Shown here one piece after another: positions 1 through 9,652 of a stretch of 64,000 bases of DNA (position 1 is the stretch's first letter; each line of letters starts with the position of its first letter). Origin of the DNA: Hymenobacter yonginensis (GTDB taxonomy: Bacteria; Bacteroidota; Bacteroidia; Cytophagales; Hymenobacteraceae); contig NZ_CP115396.1 in the NCBI RefSeq assembly GCF_027625995.1, forward strand, positions 310,001 to 374,000, given 5' to 3'. The notes under the pieces were generated by a model. The model was not told the DNA's origin. It saw only the letters and a program-made list of their open reading frames with translations, and made no database searches. A program made the translations under genes and the position numbers.

Positions 1-1
1 G

Positions 2-1324
2 GGCGCCGAAACCATCACCACGCTGCGGCGCAGCTCCATTGGGGTGCGGCCGTACTCTTCCATTCTGGAAAGCACGTTTTTCAGGGGCGCAGCCGCTACC
101 GTGGAAGTCACGCCCACGGTGCGGGCCACGGCCTTCGTGTCGAGGAAGCGGGTGGATGCCAACGTGCAGCTTGCGGCTGACTCGTTGGCCGAGTTCGACG
201 AGTTTTCGTCGGGGTTTCTGCTGACGGGCTTCCACCGCACGCCGTCGGAGCGGGCTAACCGCCAGACGCTGCGCGAAACCGTGGCCGGCGGCAACCTCAG
301 CTACACCAGCCGCAGCGGCCACCTCGCCGCCGGCCTCACCGCCGTCGACACCCATTTCGACAAAGCCATTCAGCGCCGCCCCGAGCTGTACAACCAGTAC
401 GAGTTTCGCGGTACGCACAACCTGGCGCTGGGCGCGCACTACACCTACGTGCGCGGCAACGTGCTGGTGTTCGGCGAAACAGCCCGCAGCAGCAGCGGCG
501 GCTGGGGTACCGTGAACGGTCTGCTGGCCAGCCTCGCGCCCACCGTCGACGTGTCGGCGCTGGTGCGCCACTACACCCGCGACTTCCACACGCTCTACGG
601 CAACGCCCTCAGCGAAAACACCCGCAACATCAACGAAAGCGGCCTGTACCTGGGGCTGAAGGTGCGGCCGGTGGCGCGCTGGGAAGTGTCTGCGTACTAC
701 GACCAGTTCTGGTTTCCGTGGCTGAAATACGACGTAGGCGCCCCCTCACGCGGCCACGACTGGCTGACGCGCATCACGTACGCGCCCACCAAAACCAGCC
801 TGCTCTATGCCCAGCTGCGCACCCGCCAGAAAGCCTACAACCCGTCCTCCGACCAACCCATCCCGCAGCCCGAGCCCACCACCCGCCACAGCGTGTTGCT
901 CTACTACGACGCCAACCCCACGCCCACGCTGGGCTTGCGCACCCGCGTGCAGGGCAGCCGCTACCGCGCCACCGACGCCAGCCCCTGGCAGCGCGGCTAC
1001 GTGCTGGCCCAGGACGCCTCAGTGGCAGTAGGCCGCCGCCTGCGCCTCACCGCCCGCTACGCCCTCTTCGACACCGACAGCTACGACACGCGCCAGTACG
1101 TGTTCGAGCAGGACGTACTCTACGCGTTTTCGGTGCCGGCCCTTTCGGGGCAGGGCACCCGCGTCTACGGCATTGCCGAAATCAGCTGCACCCGTCAGCT
1201 CACGCTCTGGCTGCGCCTGGCCGAAACCCACTACCGCCACCAAACCACCGTCGGCTCCGGCCTCGAAGAAATCCAGGGCCCTCGCCGCACCGAGTTCAAA
1301 GCTCAGGCACGGTATCGGTTTTGA
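2..1324 (+). CDS. Outer-membrane beta-barrel protein, 5' partial (C-terminal part of a helix-hairpin-helix-type protein?)
   Basis: The reading frame is open to the left edge, so the gene starts outside the window; the GTG at 44 is best read as an internal valine codon. About 440 residues are visible. They consist of alternating aromatic and polar stretches (for example ALGAHYTYVRGN, WEVSAYYDQFWFPW, TARYALFDTDSYD) and end in a strand finishing RYRF, the usual pattern of an outer-membrane barrel whose last residue is aromatic. The phrases RRSSIGVRPYSS and FFRGAAATVE, and GFHRTPSE further on, resemble the barrel part of large Bacteroidota helix-hairpin-helix (ComEA-like) proteins as I remember them; the HhH part would lie upstream, out of view. 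The barrel reading comes from the sequence; the family name is inference. Confidence 0.55.
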   Translation, partial: GAETITTLRRSSIGVRPYSSILESTFFRGAAATVEVTPTVRATAFVSRKRVDANVQLAADSLAEFDEFSSGFLLTGFHRTPSERANRQTLRETVAGGNLSYTSRSGHLAAGLTAVDTHFDKAIQRRPELYNQYEFRGTHNLALGAHYTYVRGNVLVFGETARSSSGGWGTVNGLLASLAPTVDVSALVRHYTRDFHTLYGNALSENTRNINESGLYLGLKVRPVARWEVSAYYDQFWFPWLKYDVGAPSRGHDWLTRITYAPTKTSLLYAQLRTRQKAYNPSSDQPIPQPEPTTRHSVLLYYDANPTPTLGLRTRVQGSRYRATDASPWQRGYVLAQDASVAVGRRLRLTARYALFDTDSYDTRQYVFEQDVLYAFSVPALSGQGTRVYGIAEISCTRQLTLWLRLAETHYRHQTTVGSGLEEIQGPRRTEFKAQARYRF

Positions 1325-1342
1325 GGCTTGTACAATCTATTT

Positions 1343-1452
1343 AGAACGTCATGCTGAGCTTGCCGAAGCATCTCTACCTCTGGCTAATTAATGCCAACAC
1401 AACGAAGCAGTAGAGATGCTTCGACAAGCGGACGCCAGATGAGGCATGACGT
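1343..1452. repeat. Intergenic palindromic repeat, family A copy 1
   Basis: Imperfect inverted repeat starting AGAACGTCATGCTGAGC and ending with ATGACGT, with inner arms GAAGCATCTCTAC and GTAGAGATGCTTC around a loop of about 30 bases. The same outer motif (AGAACGTCAT) recurs at 27084-27179 and 31041-31154. It lies just after the stop codon of the barrel gene. Confidence 0.7.
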
Positions 1453-1496
1453 GCGCAAGGTTTTCAGGTAGCCTAGACTTACTCGTGCCAACACAT

Positions 1497-1534
1497 AAAA
1501 AAGGCGGCCCCCGAATCGGGAGCCGCCTTTTTTA
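1497..1534. terminator. Bidirectional rho-independent terminator
   Basis: Stem AAAAAAGGCGGC / GCCGCCTTTTTT with a second short CCCG/CGGG stem in the loop. It has an A-run on one side and a T-run on the other, so it can serve both the plus-strand barrel gene and the minus-strand protease gene that converge on it. Confidence 0.8.
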
Positions 1535-1555
1535 TGCGTTGATACTCGGTGCCGA

Positions 1556-4500
1556 CTACTGTTTCAGCAGGCGCACCACGGCGGTGCCTTCCGGCATGTC
1601 GAGGTGGAGCTGGTAGACACCGGTGCTGAGCTTGCTCAGGTCGAGGGAGTGCTTGAGCGGAGCGCCGCCTTTGTTGAGGGCAATGCTGCTTACGGTGCGG
1701 CCTACGGCATCCGTCACGCGCAGCGTAACGAGGCCGCGCTGGGCATTGTCGACGCTCACCTGGAACTGGCCGGTGCTCGGGTTCGGGAACACCTCCACGC
1801 CGCGCAGCAGGGCCGCGTTCTGGCTGGAGAGCGTCGTGATATTCACGCAGCTTTCGTTGGTGTATACCGAGTTGCCGGTAGTATTGATGGCCCGAATGCG
1901 GTAGCAGTAGGTACCGTTAGCGCCAGCAATCTGGTCGGCGAAGAACGTGGTGTTGGGGGCCACGGTGGTCAGCAGCGCGAACGTGTTGTTGTTGGCGCCG
2001 GTGCGCTCAATCTGGAAGCCGGTTTCGTTGTTGGAGTTGTCGGCCCACACTAGGTTCACGTTTGCGCGGTTGTTGGTCACGCCGTTGAGCAGCGTGAGCA
2101 GAGTAGAAGGAGCAGCCGGCAGCTCAGCCAGCGTGCACAGCTCTAGGCTCCAGCCGGTCAGCTGGCCGCCGTTGCTGGCGTTGTTGTCCGAGATAGTCAG
2201 CGTCCAGTTGCCGTTGGCGGGGTCGTTGAGCAGCGGGGCAAACGAGTTGGCTGGGCGCACCGTGGCGCCGCTGGCCAGTGGGCAGGTCACGGCCGTGGCC
2301 GCATCGTCGCTCAGGTTCACGTTCAGGTCGGCGGTGCCGGGGCATACGTTGGCCAGCAGCACTACCGTCCGGCCAGCGGGGTTGGTCAGCGAAATGGTCA
2401 GTTCACCCACGTTGGGGTGGGTGATGGCCAGGTTGCGGATACGGATGTTGCCCACGCGCTCGGCGTTCTGCACGTTTATGGTCGACGTCACCGTAGGCGT
2501 CGTGCCGAACGGAATGCTCACGGGAACCTGCGTGGCGGCAATCGGCGCGCAGGTTACGGAGCCTACCAGGAACGAAGCCGCGGCCGAATACGGAGCCGTG
2601 CTGCAGGGGCTCACGCCCCGCACCCGCCAGAAATAGGTGGTGCCCGTGGTCAGGGGCAGCGTGGCTACCGTGAAGTTGGTGGCGGCAATGTTGGCCTGCG
2701 TGAGCAGTACGTTGCTGAAAGCGGCGTCGGTGGCTACCTGCACCTCGTAGGTGGTGGCATTGGGCACGGCGTTCCAGGTCAGGCGGGGGCGGGGGCCTAC
2801 GCGCTGAGCGCTAACCGGGCTAACTGGTACGGCCGTGGCCGTGGCGCTTGGCAGCACCGTGAAGGTGAACTGCTGCGTCTGGGTGATGCTGCCGCTCACA
2901 CCCGTCAGCGAGATGGTGTAGTTGCCACCGGCGGTGCCGGCTGCCACGTTCACGGTCGCCTGCACGGTGGTACCGGCGGCTGGGGCGTTGTTGTCGTAGG
3001 AAACCGTAACACCGGCGGGCAGGTTGGCAGCCGACAGGGCTACCGCGCCGCTGAACGACTGAATCTGGCCGATAGCCAGCGGGAACGAGAAGCCAGCGCC
3101 GGGGCAGATGGCCGGAATCTGAGCGGCCGTAGGCGCTAGGAAGAACGTGGGCTGACCCGAGTTGGTGATGGTGAAATCCTGGTTGGACAGGTCGAAGAAT
3201 ACGTTGCCAGCGGCTTTCACCTTGATGCGGGCCGTGGTGGTGGCTGCTACCGAGGTCGGCACCGTTACCACGGTGTAGCCATCGTTCGGGGTGTTGGCTT
3301 GCAGCACCGTCGGGAACGTGCGGCCGCCGTCGGTGGAGAGCAGCACGTCTACGTTGGCGGCGTTGATGGGCGCGGCCGTGGTGTTGGCCACGTCCCAGGC
3401 TACCTGCTGCGGCGCGCCGGCCTGCCACGAGGCTGCCGACGTGTTTGGCAGCGTCACCAGGAACGGACCAGCCGTGCCGATTACAGCCACGTTCATCGAG
3501 TCGTAGTCAACCCCGCCCCCGCCTACGCGGTTGTCGCGGGCTACGAGGCGGAAGATGAGCTTGCGGGCATACGAGGGCAGAATTTCGCCCCGCACCTGCA
3601 CGTTGGTCAGCAAAGCACCGGGGGTGCCGGCCGGCGTGAGCGTAGCCGGGAAAGTGCGCGTAGGCGAAGTTACGGGCGAGAAAACGCGGAAAATCGGCGC
3701 GTTGCCGGTGGGCGAGTTAGGCGCGCCGCCGGGGCCGAGGTTGAACTGTTCCCAGCAGTAGGTAAGTGGGTCGCTGTTGGCGTCGGTGGCTGAGCCGGTC
3801 AGCTCAAACGGGGTGCTGAGCGGAATGGCGTAGTTGGCGCCGGCATTCACCACGGGGGCGTTGTTGCCGGTAGCGGTGTTCACGCCGCAGTTGCCGCCGT
3901 TGGTCATGTGCGCTACCAGCTCATCGAAGCTGTAGGAATGGAAATACGGGTCGGAGTTGGGCTGCGTGTTGTCGGTGCCGCAGATGCCGGCATAGGCCAT
4001 GATGGTGGTGCCGGAGCCAGGCTCGTAGGCCGCGTTAGCCGAGCGGTTGCCGCCGGCGCAGGAGCCTACCGTACCGTTGAAGGTGTGGTTGCCGCCAAAC
4101 TGGTGGCCGATTTCGTGGGCCACGTAGTCGATGTCGAAAGCATCCCCGAACGGTGCGGGCCGGCCGGTCATGCCGCGGGCCTTGCCGGTGGTGGCGCACA
4201 GGCTGCGCAGCTGGGCCACGCCCCCGTCGCCGGTGGCGAAGATGTGGCCGATGTCGTAGTTAGCCTGGCCGATGCGGGCCGTCACTACCGTCTGGTTTTC
4301 TGTCAGCAGCGTCGTGGACGAGCTGTTAGTGAACGGGTCGGTGGTGCCGTCGAGGAACACCAGGGTGTCATTCTTGGGCACCAGCACCAGGCGGGCGGCT
4401 ACTTCCTTCTCATACACCCCGCTCACGCGGTTCACCGACGTCACCATCTTCGACAGCGTCAGGGCCGTGGTGGGGGCGGCCGGAGCGCACACGGCTACCG

Positions 4501-5176
4501 CGTATTCGCCGGTGCAGGACACGGCCAGGCGGTAGGTGCGCAGCGTGGCGCCGTTGGGCACGGCCACGCGCAGCGGCGGCGCCAACACCGTGCCGGCCGC
4601 GCTGCTGGCGCCCGGCGTGAGGCACTCAAAGCGCACGTTGTCCTTGTTCATGGCCGTGCGGTCGAACACCAGGTGGGTGTTGCTGCCGGTTTCCGCGGGG
4701 TCGATGAACACCGTCCGGCTGCCGCTCATAATCATGGCGTGGAAGCCGGCCGGCGACACGTCCAGGCGGGCCGTGGCCGCCGGATCGTCGATGCCCTGGG
4801 CTTCGTAGGTGCGGATCTGCGGGTATTTAGCGGCCAGCTCGGGCAGCATCACAGGCACCTGCACGATGCGAAAGCGCTGCGAGGTGCCATCCGGCAGCGG
4901 CAGCGACACCACGGTGCCGGAGTTGCGCGCGCCGGAGCCGGCCTCGCGGGGGGCGGTGGCCAGGGCATCGCGCATGGCCGGCAGCTGCACCGTAACGGCC
5001 CGGTACTGGCGCAGGGCCTGCGTGGCAGAGCGGGCGGCCGGCTGGGCGCCGGTGGCATCGGCCCACAGCACGCGTTGGGCGGAGGCCATGTGCGGCAGCC
5101 CGGTCGCCGCTAGCAGCAGGCCGCCCAGCAGCGCCGGACGCCATGTATTTCTTGGCAGAGTAAAGCTTGGTAACAT
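1556..5176 (-). CDS. T9SS-exported reprolysin-like zinc metalloprotease
   Basis: 1206 residues. An N-terminal signal peptide (about 1-33) ends in ASAQ. A propeptide-like region is followed by a metzincin protease domain with the zinc motif HEIGHQFGGNH at about residues 354-364: three His ligands and the catalytic Glu. After it come Ig/PKD-like segments, a fibronectin III-like domain (about 790-862), a proprotein-convertase P domain (about 877-1012, ending in GWSLELC), a second FnIII-like domain (about 1028-1108) and a C-terminal T9SS type A sorting domain beginning VFPNPSTGQF and ending VVRLLKQ. The protein is therefore expected to cross the outer membrane by the type IX system and act as a secreted or surface protease. 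The ATG at 5176 directly precedes a good signal peptide. It is transcribed alone towards the terminator at 1497-1534. Substrate unknown. Confidence 0.9.
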   Translation of the reverse strand: MLPSFTLPRNTWRPALLGGLLLAATGLPHMASAQRVLWADATGAQPAARSATQALRQYRAVTVQLPAMRDALATAPREAGSGARNSGTVVSLPLPDGTSQRFRIVQVPVMLPELAAKYPQIRTYEAQGIDDPAATARLDVSPAGFHAMIMSGSRTVFIDPAETGSNTHLVFDRTAMNKDNVRFECLTPGASSAAGTVLAPPLRVAVPNGATLRTYRLAVSCTGEYAVAVCAPAAPTTALTLSKMVTSVNRVSGVYEKEVAARLVLVPKNDTLVFLDGTTDPFTNSSSTTLLTENQTVVTARIGQANYDIGHIFATGDGGVAQLRSLCATTGKARGMTGRPAPFGDAFDIDYVAHEIGHQFGGNHTFNGTVGSCAGGNRSANAAYEPGSGTTIMAYAGICGTDNTQPNSDPYFHSYSFDELVAHMTNGGNCGVNTATGNNAPVVNAGANYAIPLSTPFELTGSATDANSDPLTYCWEQFNLGPGGAPNSPTGNAPIFRVFSPVTSPTRTFPATLTPAGTPGALLTNVQVRGEILPSYARKLIFRLVARDNRVGGGGVDYDSMNVAVIGTAGPFLVTLPNTSAASWQAGAPQQVAWDVANTTAAPINAANVDVLLSTDGGRTFPTVLQANTPNDGYTVVTVPTSVAATTTARIKVKAAGNVFFDLSNQDFTITNSGQPTFFLAPTAAQIPAICPGAGFSFPLAIGQIQSFSGAVALSAANLPAGVTVSYDNNAPAAGTTVQATVNVAAGTAGGNYTISLTGVSGSITQTQQFTFTVLPSATATAVPVSPVSAQRVGPRPRLTWNAVPNATTYEVQVATDAAFSNVLLTQANIAATNFTVATLPLTTGTTYFWRVRGVSPCSTAPYSAAASFLVGSVTCAPIAATQVPVSIPFGTTPTVTSTINVQNAERVGNIRIRNLAITHPNVGELTISLTNPAGRTVVLLANVCPGTADLNVNLSDDAATAVTCPLASGATVRPANSFAPLLNDPANGNWTLTISDNNASNGGQLTGWSLELCTLAELPAAPSTLLTLLNGVTNNRANVNLVWADNSNNETGFQIERTGANNNTFALLTTVAPNTTFFADQIAGANGTYCYRIRAINTTGNSVYTNESCVNITTLSSQNAALLRGVEVFPNPSTGQFQVSVDNAQRGLVTLRVTDAVGRTVSSIALNKGGAPLKHSLDLSKLSTGVYQLHLDMPEGTAVVRLLKQ

Positions 5177-5391
5177 AGAAGAATGGGTTGAAAAAAAAGG
5201 AAGTCAACAAGAGTCTGGTGCCCTAAGGTACTGGTTTTGCTGAAGGTGTAATGCGTTTAGAAGGGTATTTTACCTGAAGGTAGCTTCCACCCAATAGCCG
5301 GTGCCCACGCAGCGCGGGGCGGGCGTAACCGGCACAGATATAGAGGGATGTGCCAGGCTGGCTTCGGGTATAGCCTGGCCGCCTAATGCAG

Positions 5392-5422
5392 AAGGCCCGC
5401 CGGAAGCAGTTCCGGCGGGCCT
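5392..5422 (-). terminator. Hairpin terminator of the DUF3857 gene cluster
   Basis: Perfect 14-bp stem AAGGCCCGCCGGAA / TTCCGGCGGGCCTT with a 4-base loop, 27 bases after the last gene of the four-gene minus-strand run. The T-run on the minus strand is weak, so termination efficiency is uncertain. Confidence 0.6.
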
Positions 5423-5448
5423 TGGGCAGGGAGGAGCAGCTTGCAGGG

Positions 5449-7404
5449 TCAGGCTTCGGTTTTCACCAGCACCACCTGTGCCTTGTCAGCTTGGCTGATG
5501 CGGCGGCGGAATTCCTGGTAGGCCGGATATTCTTCGCGGGCAAAGCGGGTGCGGGGCATGAGCAGGCGCCGCACGTACAGCAGCGTGCCATCGGGCTGGG
5601 CCTGCACCTGGCTGGAATAGGTGCCAAAAGCTGTCGTCAGCTGCACCTGGGCCGGCAGGCTTTCGGGCTTGAAGCCGGCGGGCACGTGAATCCGGACGGT
5701 ATCGGCGTAGCTGAAGGCGTTGTCGAGCCAGACGGCCGTGCGCCGCTCGCCCGCGGCCGCCGGCAGCGCGCTCCAGCGGCTGAGCAGGTTGGGCGTCAGA
5801 AACGCCCGCTTGCCCGACACCGAGGCCCAGCCCGGCAGCGTCAGGCCCAGGTTTTCGGTGAGCACCGGCACCGGCTGCCGGTGGTCGGGCTGGTAGCTGA
5901 GCTTGCTGATGCTGAAGTTGGCCAGCGGCAGATGCTCGGCTACGGCCTTCTTCTGATCGGCTAGGTTCTGGGAGGAGGCCAGCCCCTCGTAGGCGTCCTG
6001 CTCCAGGCCCGAAAGCCGGGTCCGGACACTGGCCGTGGCGCTGCCCTGCGCATCCAGGTACACGTCGGCCAGCCGCTCGCGGCGGTTGTCGGCAGCCAAG
6101 TACTGGGGCGTGCGCACCAGCCGGCCACCCTGGGGCGTCACGAGCAGCGCGTGGCGGTTGCCGGTGAAGCTGCTCATGTAGCCGAACGGGTTGGTCTGGC
6201 TGGTGCACTCCAGCCACACGGTGTCGGGCTTGGCGGCCTTGTTCAGCGGCACGCACAACACCACGTGGTTGAACTGCTGGCTGGGAAACTCCGTGCGGAT
6301 GTCTTCCTCGTTGGCGCGCACCAAAGCCGGGTAGGCCGTGATGCCCGCGGTTTTCAGCAGGGCCTGGCAGTAGTTGGTCAGGGCCTTGCAGTCGCCGTAG
6401 CCATTGGCGGCTACGCTGCTGGCCGGAAAGGTCTGCCAGCCGCCAATGCCCAGCTGCACCGAAATGTAGCGCGTGTTGGCCTGCAGCCACTCATACACTT
6501 TCCGGATGCGGGCCCGCTCGTCGGTTTCGCCCTGCAGCAGGGCCTGCACTTTGGCCTGCACGGCGGGCGGCAGCTCGTCGCGGCCGGCATTGAGCTGGTA
6601 GTTCCAGAGGCCCAGGGTCTGCCACGAGGTAAGCGTGCCCAGGTGGCCCTGCACCTCAAACTGGGTGGGGGCGGTGTACACGGCGGGGGCGGTTTCGCTC
6701 ACGGGCGGCCCGTCGGGCTCGGCTTCCACGGCGGCCAGGTTGTGCACCTGCCACTCGTAGGCCTGCCCGGCGTCGGCCGTTGGGGTTTTCACGGCCGCCG
6801 TGCCGGCGGGCAGGGCGCGCTCCTGGTAGCGCAGCGCCAGGCCGGCTGGCATCAGCACCCGGAACGTGGCGTGCTCCACGGCCAGCTGCTCGTCGGGCTG
6901 GGGCTTCCAGGTGGAGTAGAAGAGGGTGTTGGTGGAGTTGATTTCGTACTCAAACTCCACCGTGTACGGGTACACCGGCTGGCGCAGGTCGGCGAGGCGT
7001 CCCCGGCCGTCGTTGGCCAGGCTGAAGCCGTCGGACAGCGAAATGTCCTTGATTTCCGAGCTTTTCAGCGTGCGCAGCACGCGGCCGTCGGCGGCGTAAG
7101 CCGTGCCGCGCAGGTAGCTGACCGTGTTGAGCTGGTCGTAGTACACCAGCTTGCGGGCGTAGTCGGCCCCGGCCTCGTCGAAGATGGTGACGGCCCGGCG
7201 CACGGTTTCCACGGTGCGCCCCGCCGATTTCACCACCAGCGTTTCGTCGGAGCGACGCACCACGGCGTGGGCGTTTTCGCGGAGCGGGGCCGCAATATCG
7301 GCTACGGGGTAGCTGGCGGGTGTGCCGGCCAGCGCCACGGAGCCAGGCAGGCAGGCCGCCAGCAGCAAACTCAGGCGGCCGGCAGTGCGCGGGAAGTGTA
7401 GCAT
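5449..7404 (-). CDS. DUF3857 / transglutaminase-like exported protein (paralog 4, catalytic Cys and His kept)
   Basis: 651 residues from the ATG at 7404; a GTG at 7413 is an alternative start that would overlap the upstream stop codon as GTGA. A signal peptide ends near VALA. An N-terminal DUF3857 beta domain is followed by a transglutaminase-like core and a C-terminal beta region. The core has Cys339 (YGDCKAL), His380 (FNHVV) and a Glu399 (WLECTS) where the family usually has Asp, so it could be an active cysteine acyltransferase or peptidase. It is the last gene of a run of four paralogs, and the only one with the Cys and His. Such proteins are common in Bacteroidota but their substrates are largely unknown. 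A periplasmic or surface location is inferred from the signal peptide. Confidence 0.85.
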   Translation of the reverse strand: MLHFPRTAGRLSLLLAACLPGSVALAGTPASYPVADIAAPLRENAHAVVRRSDETLVVKSAGRTVETVRRAVTIFDEAGADYARKLVYYDQLNTVSYLRGTAYAADGRVLRTLKSSEIKDISLSDGFSLANDGRGRLADLRQPVYPYTVEFEYEINSTNTLFYSTWKPQPDEQLAVEHATFRVLMPAGLALRYQERALPAGTAAVKTPTADAGQAYEWQVHNLAAVEAEPDGPPVSETAPAVYTAPTQFEVQGHLGTLTSWQTLGLWNYQLNAGRDELPPAVQAKVQALLQGETDERARIRKVYEWLQANTRYISVQLGIGGWQTFPASSVAANGYGDCKALTNYCQALLKTAGITAYPALVRANEEDIRTEFPSQQFNHVVLCVPLNKAAKPDTVWLECTSQTNPFGYMSSFTGNRHALLVTPQGGRLVRTPQYLAADNRRERLADVYLDAQGSATASVRTRLSGLEQDAYEGLASSQNLADQKKAVAEHLPLANFSISKLSYQPDHRQPVPVLTENLGLTLPGWASVSGKRAFLTPNLLSRWSALPAAAGERRTAVWLDNAFSYADTVRIHVPAGFKPESLPAQVQLTTAFGTYSSQVQAQPDGTLLYVRRLLMPRTRFAREEYPAYQEFRRRISQADKAQVVLVKTEA

Positions 7405-7409
7405 ACGGC

Positions 7410-9467
7410 TCACGATTTCTTTTTAAGAACGATCTGCTCGGCCTGTTTGGCCACTACCAGCCGGTAGAACTCGCGCAGGCTGGCATATTCTTCGGCCGAG
7501 TACACGGCGCGGCTCAGATTCAGGCGGCTCATCAGCTGCACGGTACCGTCGGCGGTGGGCTGGGCCTGGAACAGGAAGCGGCCGCCGTTGTCGGGCAGGC
7601 TGATGGCCGTGGGCTTGGGCAGCTCTTCTACTTCATAGCCGGCCGGCAGCGTCAGGGTCATCATCACGGTTTCGTCTACGGGGCAGCCGAAGTCCACCGG
7701 AAACTGGCGCGACTCGTGCACGAACGGGTTTTTGCTGTTGCCGAAGTGCTGCAGGGGCCGCACGTACAGCAGGCCCGCCGGGGTATCGCCGCCGGCTGCT
7801 GTCAGCTCGTAGTCGAAGTTCAGGGACTTGGTCAGGTCTTCGCGCTGGCCGAACTGGTACTTGCTCACGTTCCAGCCCTCGCGGCCGGTCAGCAGGTCTT
7901 CCACAAACTTCTTTTCGCCTTTCTCGCGCAGCCGGCTGCGCTGGGCCGAGCCCGCGTAGCCGCCGTGCTCGGAGTGCACCTTGCCCGTGTAGCCGCCTTT
8001 CTCGTCCAGCACCAGCTGAATCTGCTGGTACTCGGTCAGGCGCTGCGTCGGCTGCAGGCTCACCCACCGCGACTCCGCGGCGTTGGGCATAATCAGGCGG
8101 CCCTGGCCGTTGAGGCAGCGCGTGGGCAGCATACCGCAGGGCAGCAGCTCCTCGGTGGCATCCACCAGCATTTCCTTGCCGTCGGGCAGCGGCACGTGCG
8201 CCACCACGTAGTTGAAGCGCGAAAGCATGGGCATGTAGTTGGCATTGACGGCGCCATGCTCGCGGGTGCTCACCAGCACGGGGTTGGCCTGGAAGCCCGC
8301 CTCGCGCAGAGCCGCAATCAGCAGCAGGTTCACGTCGGCGGCGTTGCCGCGGTGCTGGTCGTAGGCTTTGCGCACCGAGCCGGAACTGTAGAGCTGGTCG
8401 CGGCCATCGTATTTCACGGCACTGCGCACCAGCGCGTGCACGGCGGCCACGCGGGCCGCCGGGTCTTTCTCCTGCGCCAGCAGCGGCGTGAGCTTGTCTT
8501 TCAGAAAGCCGCCCCGCCGCAGCTGGGCCCCAAAGCCTTCGGCCGTCAGCAGCTCCTCGTTGATGCTCTGCCAGGTGCCGGCTACCGCCTTATAGCCCTG
8601 GCCGGGCCACTGCAGGCCGGCCAGCTCGAAGTCGATGCGCGCCACATGGTCGCGGGAGGCGGTCATGAACGGCTCTTCACGAAAGGCGGGTGCGTTCTGC
8701 ACCGCCCAGCGGTGGTTGGTTACCTGGGCAGTTATGGTTTCAGCGCCGCGTCCACCCGCGCGCCCAGGCTCAAAGGCGGAAGAGGAGCTGGTATGCACTG
8801 TGAACTGTCCCTGGCCCTGGGGATGCTCATTTACAGCCAGCGACAGGTAACCCTGCATCAGCATCTTGTAGTCAAAATACTCCGGAATCTGGGCTCGGTA
8901 CTCGCTCCAGCGTACCGGAATCGACTGCTGAAACTGCCAGTCCTGGAAGTTGAACAGGAAATCCGACACAACGGTGTAGCTGTACTCAATTACGGCGCCT
9001 TCGCGCACGTTGGGCAGCGTGAACTTGCGGGTGGTGGTGTTGGGCCCGGACTCCTCGCGGAAAGTAGAGGAGCTTTCCAGCTTTTCCTTCACGATTTCCC
9101 CGTTTACGAGGTTGTAGGTGAAGCCTTTCAGGTTGGTGAGCTTTTCCTCGCTATTGTTTTTGTGGTAGAGCGGCACTTCCACAGTGGCCCAGTCGTAACC
9201 GGCTTTCTGCAGAATCTTGATGCGCGTCACCCGCTCAAACACGGTCTGGAACCCCTCGCCGGCAGGCCCTGGCTCGAAGCGGGAGCGGCCAAAGTCGCAG
9301 AGTACCACCGCTTCGGCAGCAGTGTCGGCCACGAAGTTTTTGGGGTCGAAATCCTTGAGGTCGGGCTTGCCAAATTTAATGGGCTCGTTCTGGCCCAGGG
9401 CGGGCGCCGTAGCGGCACTGCCCAGCATTGCCAGCAGTGCAAGCCGGCGCAGTAAAGATGTTAGCAT
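7410..9467 (-). CDS. DUF3857 / transglutaminase-like exported protein (paralog 3, degenerate active site)
   Basis: 685 residues from the ATG at 9467; a TTG six bases upstream is also in frame but the ATG starts a normal signal peptide ending APALGQ. DUF3857 domain, then a transglutaminase fold. Where paralog 4 has YGDC and FNH, this protein has RGNAADVN and FNYVV, so both the Cys and the His are replaced. The following LVDAT keeps an Asp. It is most simply a non-catalytic, perhaps binding, member. Its stop codon lies within a few bases of the next gene's start, so the two are probably translationally coupled. Confidence 0.85.
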   Translation of the reverse strand: MLTSLLRRLALLAMLGSAATAPALGQNEPIKFGKPDLKDFDPKNFVADTAAEAVVLCDFGRSRFEPGPAGEGFQTVFERVTRIKILQKAGYDWATVEVPLYHKNNSEEKLTNLKGFTYNLVNGEIVKEKLESSSTFREESGPNTTTRKFTLPNVREGAVIEYSYTVVSDFLFNFQDWQFQQSIPVRWSEYRAQIPEYFDYKMLMQGYLSLAVNEHPQGQGQFTVHTSSSSAFEPGRAGGRGAETITAQVTNHRWAVQNAPAFREEPFMTASRDHVARIDFELAGLQWPGQGYKAVAGTWQSINEELLTAEGFGAQLRRGGFLKDKLTPLLAQEKDPAARVAAVHALVRSAVKYDGRDQLYSSGSVRKAYDQHRGNAADVNLLLIAALREAGFQANPVLVSTREHGAVNANYMPMLSRFNYVVAHVPLPDGKEMLVDATEELLPCGMLPTRCLNGQGRLIMPNAAESRWVSLQPTQRLTEYQQIQLVLDEKGGYTGKVHSEHGGYAGSAQRSRLREKGEKKFVEDLLTGREGWNVSKYQFGQREDLTKSLNFDYELTAAGGDTPAGLLYVRPLQHFGNSKNPFVHESRQFPVDFGCPVDETVMMTLTLPAGYEVEELPKPTAISLPDNGGRFLFQAQPTADGTVQLMSRLNLSRAVYSAEEYASLREFYRLVVAKQAEQIVLKKKS

Positions 9468-9652
9468 CGTCAACTATAAAATGAAAAAGTAAGCTCAACA
9501 GGCGCACAGCTTTTGCCTGCCAGCAGCAGGAAAAAGAAGATAAATGGATAGCAACAGGTGGCAGGAAGTAGCGGGGCAGAATAACGGAATTCTAAAGCTC
9601 CGCATTTTTAGAATATTCGCCAATATTCAAATGAAGAAATAATGAAGCGCGG

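Noticed and set aside
3908-5113. Long plus-strand open frame opposite the metalloprotease gene
   Set aside because: The frame is rich in Gly, Arg, Ala and His as expected from the antisense of a GC-rich gene, with no domain or signal peptide. The protease on the minus strand has clear motifs.
7320-9455. 711-codon plus-strand open frame opposite a DUF3857 gene
   Set aside because: It is the mirror of a conserved coding gene in high-GC DNA. The composition is unnatural and has no recognisable motif.
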